60,000 bases of DNA from Hydractinia symbiolongicarpus (Eukaryota; Cnidaria; Hydrozoa; Anthoathecata; Hydractiniidae), in NCBI RefSeq assembly GCF_029227915.1, contig NC_079884.1, positions 1,242,001 to 1,302,000 on the forward strand, read 5' to 3'. Shown in pieces: positions 35,162 to 47,100 of the stretch (position 1 is its first letter; each line of letters opens with the position of its first letter). The notes beneath the pieces were generated by a model that was given only the letters and a program-made list of their open reading frames with translations, ran no database searches and had not been told where the DNA came from. The translations under genes and the position numbers were made by a program.

Positions 35162-38100
35162 CTAAAAAAAGAAATTGTCGTTATCAACATGACCCCAAAA
35201 ATTTTCGTATATGCAGACATGGTGAATGAGGCCATATTCGCGGTTGCTCCTATTTTCGTATATGCAGACATGGTGAATGAGGCCACATTCGCGGTTCCTC
35301 CTATTTTTTGTAACAACTTACGAGGCATACCGTTTTAGTGGTTAAAATTTGGCGACTTTTCATCATTCTTAGCTAGCTAGCCGTCAAAAGATTTTTTGAT
35401 ATGACGTCACGGATGTGTCATGGTGACTTATCGGTTAACAACAGGTAGTCATGAAATAATCGCATAAATTTTAAATACTTTATTAACAACATATTATAAC
35501 CATTTTATTGCTTTTATAAAGTAAATTTAGACATCTAAACCATTTGATAGTTTTTTATTTTAAAGTTTTTATTTCAACGTTGTAGCTTTTTTTAGGCTCA
35601 GAAATATATGATGATGGCATATTGAACTAAATAGCGTCATGCAAATACTTTTTATTCCCAATTGTCCCGCAATGTGCTACCAAAATGTGAGGCAAATTTT
35701 GTGGCAACACCATATTTAACACTTCCTCCCTTTTCCTCGACTTTTGGGAACCCTGAAATATCCCCGTATGGATATGGTTGCGCCAAGTCAGCACTACCCA
35801 AATGCCATCATGTGCGGTTTAAAAAAAAAAATATTTCGTCGTCTTAAGATAAGTTTTTAAATCGCCGTAATTTGTTACAAAACGTTTTTAATTAATTCAA
35901 ATTTATACCTTTGCTTTTTGAGGAATTCTTTACTTGTGTTTTTATTTGAACATTACGCGACTTCTCCATTTTATCACTTTCAGGATGCATGTTCTTTTCT
36001 AAAAACGAAAACAAAACAGAGTGTTTAATTAGTCAAAGTGATCTTACACGTCCCTTTTAAAAAACACTTACCATTTCTTGAAACTGATCTGGTCTTCACC
36101 ACAGGGGTGCAAAACACCTTTATGTTTTGTATTTCTGGCGTCCTAGATATATTTTTAGTTTGGTCTTTAACCCTTTTTGGTACTGAAGAGCTTTCAACTT
36201 TCTTTATATCCATCTCTTTTTCTAAAGCATATAAAGAATATGTTGTACACACAAGCCTATTACAATTAACGAGTCAATTCATGGAACAAATGAAGAACAT
36301 TTTTACAACATTGAAATTTTCAGATGGGGATAATATAGCTAGTTGATATAACTAGCTGTAAGATCGTAAACAAATCCACGGAATTAACTTTACAATCTTT
36401 TGCTCATGGACAGACAGCGAATATTATAACATAGATGACAACAAATAATGCTTTTTATTGGAATTAAGCTTAAAAATAATCTGCATATGGATAATTTATT
36501 GCACGTTTTCGTCATAATCGCAACATAAACGCAAATGGGTGCACATGGCAGCCCAAGACGTCCAATAAGGCGCCTTTATGACTTACTAAAAAGACTTCCA
36601 GACAGATAATATATATATTGTAATAGGTTAGACCATTGATCGCTGCTCAAAAGTACATACTTTTTTCCATATTTTAAATAAAATTACACTTCGAATTATT
36701 AACAAGACATTTAGTGATTTGCACTTTGGCAATGTTTTCTTGTCACGAAGATTATAAAATTAAAAAACCTTATATTTAAAAAATGGCGCAAGTTACAAAC
36801 GTTCTTAGGAGTTAGGTTAGGATGGGTTATTAATTATAATAACGGTACAGTACTCACCTTGTGTTTTTGATGGAGACTTTTTAGAAGGTGTATACGAAAT
36901 CCTGGGACTCCATTTTAATTTACCTAACAGAATAAAAAAAGTAATTCGGACTGCAAGATCATGGAGATGGGTTATACTAAGTAGGTATCACAAGATATTT
37001 AAAAAGTTTTATTATTTTAAGTACAGAAACTTCTACGGAAGGAAAAAAACGCAAAATTTTTACATTTCGCAAAAAATAAACTTTCGCGGAAAATTTTTTA
37101 AAGCATTATTTTTTATTCATCAAAAGTTAACTTAAGAATCTAGAAATGAACCTTCAAACATATTATTTTATTATTAAAGATTTCAACTGAAACTGGAACA
37201 GGCTATTCTTGTGGATTTTTTGAAGAATCAAATTTGTCGTTTCGAATAATAATAATAAAAATAATAATAAAAAAATAATGAAAATAAGACTCAGAAACTT
37301 CTTTTTTCTGTAACATTGACCTTCGCGAATTAAAGAAAAAGTTCAGAAAAGTTCAAAGAAAAAGAAAAAGTAAAAGAAAAAGAATCGACACCTTTGAAAA
37401 CTTTGGCGACGAATTTTATATGAAATATTCTACACTTACAGCATGAGAAAATTTCGTCAGTTTACTTTATCATATGCACAATACCTCAAATTGGGGGAAA
37501 TTTGATTTGCCAAATTTTCGTCCAAACTTGCCTAACTTCAATATAACGTTAATATACCTTTGTGTAACATTTTGTTAGGAAAAAACAATAAGTTTTAATG
37601 CACCAGACCTAGGCCAACATCTGTGTACATTTCGTCTACATCGTCTCATGAAATAGTGGTTCGCTTAAATTTTTTAAGGCTCGGATAGAACCCCAGGTGT
37701 TGCAGAATCCCAGGGATTGCAGAAGCCGTGGGGAAAATAAAACAAAATCCTAACCTTTCTTTCTTACACAAGAGGTTTTCTGAGTTGACGCAATTTCATC
37801 TTTCCTTTCCTGTTCGCTTTCCGTTTCAGTGAGTCGTCCATCCAACAGGTCATCTGTATCATTTGCAAAATTTAAAATATAGTCAATAAGTCAAAAATGT
37901 AAAAAGAAATAATTTGTGCACTTACTAATTCAAAATATAATTTTAACATTTTTTTCTGAACGTTTACCTTTTTCAACTTTTCAAAGAAAACATGTTTTTC
38001 CAGGTCTGAACAACCATCGAAAAACTGAACTCGTAATCTCAAAATTCAACTAACCTGAAATAGCCATTGAGTTTGTAATAGATGTCGCTGATCTAGTTAA

Positions 38101-41100
38101 ATCGTTTTTTGAAGTTAAAGAATCGCAGCCTTTACTTTGTTTACCATCTAAAGGTAAAATCGAAAACATTAACAATAGAATAGTATCATTATTTTACTTC
38201 AACAAAAATATTATAAGAAGTATACACCAACCTTCTGATTTTGAATCATTTTCGCTGTGATTCAAAATGACTTCATCAACACTTTCCATTTTATTCACTT
38301 CAGGACGTTTCAAAGCAGTTCTTGCTTCAGGTGTATGTATTGACTTCTTTTTGGTATGTTTTCTTACAGTTGAAGTGCCATGTAGTGGATTCTTCGACTC
38401 GGGGACAGAATCTCCTAGTGTAAAGAAAACACTTCTTTTAACTTAAAATGACGTTACGAGGGTTTAAAAGTCAAGAATTAATGTGATATTAAAATAAAAA
38501 TGATTTAACAATTGAACTAAACATTTTGTTTGGTGTTTCTGGAATTGAATATGATTTTAAAGGTAATGCCATGCAAAAAGAACAAATTATTTCTTCTACA
38601 AATTAAAATATTAAGCAAAAGTAAAAATTGAGGGCAGTTTTGGAGATTTAAGGAGTTTTAAAGAGGCGTGAAAAATCTAATATGGACATGTTAAGTAGAA
38701 GCTGGCACATGATTGAGAAAATGTTGCAAACTGTACCTTCGAGAAAAAAATTTAGGTAGAAGAACTACTTTGCGCATTATTATTAAATGGTAGTGAGCGG
38801 GGATTGACACGTAGTCCCCCAGAACTGGGAACTACAAACGAACGCACTACAACTACGTTCAGGAGAACTACTGTGCACATCACTAACACATTGCTATAAT
38901 TTTATTTACACCAAAAAACAGAAACAAACAAAACTTTTTTAATAAAAATAATGATAGAAAACATATAGTTTTCGAAATTATTCTTTTTTATCATGTAATT
39001 AATTAGAGGAAGAAGAGAGCTTCTGTTGCCCTAAATACAAATTTTAAAATGTTAATGACAAATGTTTGAGAAAAAGGTATTTCATAGTGATAATAAACTA
39101 ATATGTTATGAAGTTATCTATGATTTTCTGAAGTGGTATGTTCATTACTTTCCTGTAACTTAAAATGACACGCGTTGGGGCATTAGCAGATCAGAAGCAA
39201 GTGTTTACATGAAATCACAACAAAAAGAAATAACAAGTGTTTACATGAAATCACAACAAAAAGAAATAGCAAGCAAGTGTTTGCATGAAATCACAGCAAA
39301 AAGAAATATCAAGCAGTTGTTTGCATGCATTCACAGCAGAAAGAAATATCAAGCAAGTGTTTGCATGTATTCACAGCAAAAAGAAATATCAAGCAAGTGT
39401 TTGCATGTATTCACAGCAGAAAGAAATATCAAGCAATTGTTTGCATGTATTCACAGCAAAAAGAAATATCAAGCAAGTGTTTGCATGCATTCACAGCAAA
39501 AAGAAATATCAAGCAATTGTTTGCATGTATTCACAGCAAAAAGAAATATCAAGCAAGTGTTTGCATGTATTCACAGCAAAAAGAAATATCAAGCAAGTGT
39601 TTGCATGCATTCAAAGCAAAAAGAAATATCAAGCAAGTGTTTGCATGCATTCACAGCAAAAAGAAATATCAAGCAAGTGTTTGCATGCATTCACAGCAAA
39701 AAGAAATATCAAGCAAGTGTTTGCATGCATTCACAGCAAAAAGAAATATCAAGCAATTGTTTGAATGTATTCACAGCAAAAAGAAATATCAAGCAATTGT
39801 TTGCATGTATTCACAGCAAAAAGAAATATCAAGCAAGTGTTTGCATGCATTCACAGCAAAAAGAAATATCAAGCAATTGTTTGCATGCATTCACAGCAAA
39901 AAGAAATATCAAGCAAGTGTTTGCATGTATTCACAGCAGAAAGAAATATCAAGCAAGTGTTTGCATGCATTCACAGCAAAAAAAAATATCAAGCAATTGT
40001 TTGCATGCATTCACAGCAAAAAGAAATATCAAGCAATTGTTTGCATGTATTCACAGCAAAAAGAAATATCAAGCAAGTGTTTGCATGCATTCACAGCAAA
40101 AAGAAATATCAAGCAAGTGTTTGCATGCATTCACAGCAGAAAGAAATATCAAGCAAGTGTTTGCATGTATTCACAGCAAAAAGAAATATCAAGCAAGTGT
40201 TTGCATGCATTCACAGCAGAAAGAAATATCAAGCAAGTGTTTGCATGTATTCACAGCAGAAAGAAATATCAAGCAAGTGTTTGCATGCATTCACAGCAAA
40301 AAGAAATATCAAGCAATTGTTTGCATGCATTCACAGCAAAAAGAAATATCAAGCAAGTGTTTGCATGCATTCACAGCAGAAAGAAATATCAAGCAAGTGT
40401 TTGCATGCATTCACAGCAAAAAGAAATATCAAGCAGTTGTTTGCATGCATTCACAGCAGAAAGAAATATCAAGCAAGTGTTTGCATGCATTCACAGCAAA
40501 AAGAAATATTAAGCAATTGTTTGCATGTATTCACAGCAAAAAGAAATATCAAGCAATTGTTTGCATGCATTCACAGCAGAAAGAAATATCAAGCAAGTGT
40601 TTGCATGCATTCACAGCAAAAAGAAATATTAAGCAATTGTTTGCATGCATTCACAGCAGAAAGAAATATCAAGCAAGTGTTTGCATGTATTCACAGCAAA
40701 AAGAAATATCAAGCAAGTGTTTGCATGACATCAAAGCAAAAAGAAATATTAGCAATTGTCTCATGACATCACAACAAAAAAAAATTACCTGAAATATTGA
40801 TAGACTTTGTAATAGTTGTCACTGATCTAGTCAAATCGTTTTTTGAGGTTAAAGAAACGCAGCATTCACTTCGTTTACGATCTAAAGGTAAAATAAAAAA
40901 ACATTAACATTAGAATAGTGTCATTATTTATTTCAACAGAAATATTATAAGAAGTATACACCAACCTTCTGATTTTGAATCACATTCGCTGTGATTTAAA
41001 ATGACTTCATTAACACTTTCCATTTTATTTACTTCAGGATTCATCATAGCTTTTCTTACTTCAGGTGTATGTATGATTGATTTCTGTTTTGTATGTTTTG

Positions 41101-44100
41101 TTACAGGAGTAGCTTCAGGGTTGGGTAGAAGATTACTCAGTTTTTGTGATGCATCTCCTAGTATATAGAAAATGTTTTGTCAATAAATCAAAGTGCAGCA
41201 AGTGTTTATTAGAAGACACAAAGTAGATATCTATTTTTAATCTGTTTTCCAAATATAAAAATCGGTAACAAACAAACCCAATATTTTGTTCGGTGTTTCG
41301 GGAATCAAACATGCATGAGATAGTATTTTTTCATAATCATTTGATGTTGAAAGATCAACTTTCTTGTTCTGTTTGTCCTCTGTTACTAAATTCAAGAAAA
41401 TAGTCCCTAACTTATTAAGAAATCGTCTTACATGCCACTTTATTTTGATGCACAAACAGTCAAAATACGACTATTAGGAGAAACATTTTATGGATAATAA
41501 TCACCAATTTTAAGTTACTTATTTTTTTAATAATAGCAAATATCTCACACCCTAAAAGGTTTAAAAATTAGGAATTCACAAGATATGTCTAGCAGATAAA
41601 ACTAAGTATTAAAGCGAAATAAAGTACCTGAATCTCTGGTGTTTATTGATTGTGTGACCTCAACCAGTAAATCTAAATTGTTTTCACCAGAACAATGTGG
41701 TGCTTCCATGTTGTTGTTATTTCGATCAAGATGTTGCACCTCATCTAATAAGGTAATTGTGAGTAGAAAGAAGCAATATGGACAAAATGAACAAAATGAA
41801 CAAAAAGTGATATGTTAAAGTTAAATTTTGTACCTAAAGTTTTCTTTGTGGGACAGCTTGGTAATTGATAGTACTGGTTTTGTTGTTGACTCTCTTGTTT
41901 TCCTTGTATAACTTTATCATTCCGTGAAAAAAAAAAAGTGTGATAATTTATAACAACTAATGACGTTTTAAATATCTTAAAAGAATAAATTAAAGTTCCA
42001 GGAAGATTATTCCTTTTCTTCTTACTTTTTGGTAGGTATTCAGTCGAGATGCTTGTATTCTTTTCATGATTTGTAAAGTCTTGACTAACATCAGAATTAT
42101 TAATGCTAACATTAGCTGGAAATAAAATTATAATCGTGCTAATTTGTTAACTTTGTTGACAATCCCAAAAATTAATACACATGTAAGACTTTCAAACACA
42201 AAGAACATGAAATCCATCCATAAAAACATATTTACCATTAAAGTAACTATTATCTTGTCTTGGAAAGAGATCGGAAGAATTCCTCTGAAACATAGACTCA
42301 TCTTGATTTCTTTGAAACACAAAATCTGTGTAATCACATCCAAGTGGAAGATCATCGACTTCTAAAATATAAAAAATATTACAAAATTCAAACTGTTTGA
42401 GTTAACCTCAAAGTAAGTCATGCAACTTATTGTCACCTGGTGGATACATGAAGCTGCCATTGGATTCTTCTGAAGGTTCAAAAAGTTGATTATCGTTTTC
42501 TGTATGCATACTCACTTCTTCAGGAAAATGACTTAATACTTGTTCGATGTTGGCATCAGCAACTGGCATATTGCTTTCAGTAAGACAACTGTTTAAATCC
42601 AGTTCTGTATTCATCTCACGCAAAGAAAGCATACTTTCGCTACTTTCTCTTATGCTCTTACTTTTCATTTCTCTCTCTTTCATGCCTAATGAGAAAAATT
42701 AAAATAAAGCTAAACGACATAATATTTATAGGATATTATTAGTAGGAAATTTAACATGATTTAATTTAAAAGATACAATTTATGACTATGTACCTCTTTG
42801 GCAAGCAGTAAGCAATCTCCCACCTAAAATTTAATACAGCACAGAAAAATCATTAAAAAAAGTGCAAGAAAGATTGGGATAAATCATTTCAGCTGGTATT
42901 ATTGAACAATTGTGCGAAAAAAACTTTTGTGTGCAAGGTCTAAATATTATATTATGTTGTCTAAAACTGTTTTCATATGAAGCCTAAACATTTCCACATT
43001 CTAAAAAAATGTTCTACAATAACTAAAAACGATGAATTTTGTAGATCTGATTTGGACTTAGTTATAGAAAATTGTAACTTACATGAAAATTAAATCGCCT
43101 GTCATGAAGAGGAAACAAACCAGTTTCTGAAGACGATTTTAAAAATCTATTCTAGACGTGTTCATAAACATTGTCAAAAAAAGTTTTTATCTCGAGATTC
43201 ATCTTAATTTAAGCTTAGGGCCAGGGTGCAAGATTGTGTGCCTGATAAAACTTTCATTTGATTAAAATTTTTTTATTCTTTTGTGACAGATCTAGTTTTT
43301 TTTGAAAAAAGCGCGTCAAAATAAAAAGACTGAGTTCTAATTTGAATATGACGTTTTATAGTTCAAAACATTGCGCTAGCTAGACAAAGTCCTATGTTGG
43401 TGCTTATAATGCTACAGAATTTCGAATAAGAAACAAAGAAATGCATCATAGTTTCTTGACCAGTGACGAAGAAAACACTGTTCCAGACATTTCGGCTCTA
43501 AAGTCTTTTAGTTTTGAGCCTGAAATGTCATCGGAAGAGCAAAATAAATTTTTAAGTTCAAACCATGAAGACGAAGTTATACAAAAGAAGGCAATCGAAT
43601 TGGACACAATAATTGGTGTAAATGAGGTGGTCACTGTAGACCAATGAGTTTATTCTCTGAAAGCTTGTGCTGCAAAGATAATAATGAAATTCCTGACGAC
43701 TACTTCAAAAGTACAAATAATTTCGCTAAATATAAAGTCTTTCATATTTATAATCATGACTGAAGTGATATCCATTTTATATTTTTAACATCTTTCTGTC
43801 TTCAATTAATTGAAATTGTTAAATTGAATCGTGTTAAAAATAAAAAGTCTGATAAAAAAAGGAAATACATTTTCCATACGCACAACATGATAAAAAGTTT
43901 CTCACCAAGCTCTTTACAATTTACTTTTCAACACAATCTTTTGTGAAAAAAACATCTTGCTCTCCATCCGAAATATTTTATGCAACTGCATCTTTGAAAT
44001 TCAATGAAGAAGGCCCGGAAAGCAACAATGATGAAGGGATTAAAAAGAAAATAGAATACCGAAGATGTGTTTTAATGAAGAAATACAATAGTGAGATGTG

Positions 44101-47100
44101 CTCTCAATGAGTTTACATGAACAGGGGTAAATTTTAAATTTCCTATTTTAAGAAAAACATGTATTATAGATTTGATGGGTACATAATCGATTAGAAAGAG
44201 ATGTTCTGAAAGATATACCATCGTGTGCTTTATGGGCAATCCGCAATAAATACTCTACAGCCGATAGATATTTTCGAATTGTTGTCATTACCCCTGTCTG
44301 TCAAGACGACGAATGCGACAAAGAAAACATTTACTTGTTGTGAGTTGCATAATTTTTGAATTTGAAAGTCAAAGTCAGTTTGAAAAAAATGAATCAACAA
44401 AACGAAGTTATTGGGAAGTCATTAATGTTAAAAGAAAGAATTATCATTGTGTAAAATATATTTTTTATTGGCTTGGTATGTAATTGTTGGTTACGAACCT
44501 GAAGTTTATACCAAGCTTGTATCTTTTTATTTTGATAAACAAATACAAAAGAAGTATGTGTTTGGCTGATACATACAAAATCAAATGATTTACGAAATCA
44601 GGTAATTGCCTGAAGATCTCTTTCAAAGCAGTCTGTCTTAAAGTGTGTGGAACATATAAAAAAACCTGAATCCTTAGGCAAGGTACCAGTTCTTCTAAAA
44701 TGTTATGTGACCATCTTTTTCTAAGCTCTTTTTTTTTCTCTGCGCTGGGAATTTTGAAAAAACTACAACATCGTCAACATTTTCTTTTGATTTATTATTA
44801 CCAGTTCTGCTAGTGCAGTTGATGGTGGCACAATTTGGCATGTTTTCAAGCAGTTAAACTCAAAAGTTTAGTTAAATTAACAACTAATACTACTACCCCA
44901 CTAGCACACTACACTTTGTGAACTAAAAAACGTCATAATTTTTAACTTGACCCAATCCTTTTAAAATCGCAAAGGGGCCAGAATAACGAAGCGATTTCAC
45001 GCATAGTAAACACAACTTTTTACTAAGTTAGTGAAACTTTTATATAAAAAGAAATAGGTATTTCAAGTTTTTTTGTTGCGGTTACTGTTTTTTTAAAAAA
45101 AAGCGCTTATAATTCCCCTTCAAGATATCAGTTATCTGTTAAGGCACTTTGACGTTAGGCAGGGTCTAAGCAATTTTACCTGGGGTTATTATACTACTTA
45201 GTACCTAGTATATACATAGTCCCTGGTTGTTTCTTTTCCCCCATTTTGTATATAGGTTATATAGTTTACAAGGTATTTTTTATTTATGTATTCGACACAG
45301 CGCTAGATATTGTGGGGAAAAATACTAAAAATGAAAACTAAGAAAAGACATTTCACATCAATCATGAGATACAAGTTTCCGTTGTTTTAAATATTTGGTG
45401 AATATTTTGGCATTCTATGTTGTTTTGACACATGTTTCAATTTTTGCTCAAAAGATGGGTAAGTAATGGAAAATCTGATATATTTGTTATAAATAAATGT
45501 TTATTATAAAATATAGGTTTTATCAGTCCTGGATGTCAGTTGTTTGAGTTATGTCATGGCCACATAATTTCCCTAACCCACGGGATTAAAAAACATGAAA
45601 ACAAATGCTGCCTTAGCTTTGGTGAGTTTGGGGTACGTTGTATTGTATATCAAACAACATTGCAGCAGCAATATGATTCCTATGAAGTTTCTAAAACGTT
45701 AAAACATCACCTAGACACAAATTAGGACTTGTGATCAGGTTACCAAACAGCATCTACGATCTACTTACTAAGTTAGATATTAAAGTCTTCTTAGTTTTCT
45801 TAAAAAAACATGCAGAAATATTAGCTTACCAATCTTTTTAGATTTTGTTTCACCTTGACAATTAGAATTTAACTCATTGAAAGTTTTTTCATCAGAAACC
45901 TGAAAAGAGGGAAAAAATGATAAATAGCAAGATCAGGGGTAACATAATACAGATAAAATAGAATAGATATATCTTACTAAATTTCTTTTCATTTTAGTAG
46001 AGGTAACTTTCACAACATTTCCTGCCACATCAGCAAGCAAATCCAAACTGGTTTTTCCTTTTCCATTCTTCTTCTTCTTCTTTTTACCTTTTTTTGCTTT
46101 ACTTTTGGTTTTCTGTGCATCATTACTCTTTGGCTTACCTTTATTTGGCTTTCCAGAGTTTGGTTTATCTTCATCAATATCAACATTTGGGTTATTTACA
46201 GAAGAACGTTCAATATCATCAATATGACTTTCTATATGATTTTCGAAGTTTGACTTTAATACCTCTTCACAACAAAGTAAACAAACTATGACATCTTCAT
46301 AAAGAATATGCTTATTACATTCCAAAACATTTTCCCATATTTGAAACACCCCTTTGTGGTGACTGACCAATCTTTTTTTCCACAATCTAAAAGACGCTGA
46401 TAACGCCTTATAATCAAAAACATTCCCTATCTCATCTGTTTTGGTACCAAACCCACTACGTAATGCGACAGTAAAAAAATCAATATCATTTAAGGTAAAA
46501 CTAGACAACTTGGAAGATGATGGATCATTATACTGTTTACAAATCTGATGACTTTGAATATGTTGGATTATGTCTTCCTTGCAATATATTTCTATGTTAC
46601 AAATCATACAAGACAGGGAACTTTTACTTAACTTATCATCATGTATTTTTAAATGATCTTTTAAATGCCTTTCAAATTCTGAATAATATAAAAAATGGCA
46701 AGTACACTGTGGGCAGTCGAACTGTCCTTTGTGTACATTATTAATATGGTCCAAAATGTTATCTGCATGACTGTACATTACATTGCACTTCAAACACTGA
46801 TAACAAGGTGGGCTTTCATTATCCACAGTATAATCTTCGTCCCCATCAATGCTGGTACTGGAAGAGACAATATTACTTTGAACTGCAGATTGATGTTGAT
46901 TTTTCTTTTGGCTGTGTTTCCAATAAATATGTTTCTCAAAAAGCTGTTCTGAGGTAAAAGATATGTTACAAGTTAAACAAGTAAATAATTTCTTGTTATC
47001 AGCTTTTGGGTGGCTAATAGTCATATGATGTATCATAGGTTGTGCACCTTTAAAGAACAGACCACAAAAGGGGCATTGATAACGCTTTACATCTGCGTGA

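Noticed and set aside
34723-35229. 168-codon + strand frame
   Set aside because: Antisense shadow of the zinc-finger gene terminal exon, which has matching splice phase and a polyadenylation signal.
39209-40792. Long + strand open frames (527, 395, 333 and 159 codons) encoding Cys/His/Lys-rich repeats
   Set aside because: They are three phases of one stop-free 40-bp minisatellite inside an intron of a minus-strand gene; no splice or family support.
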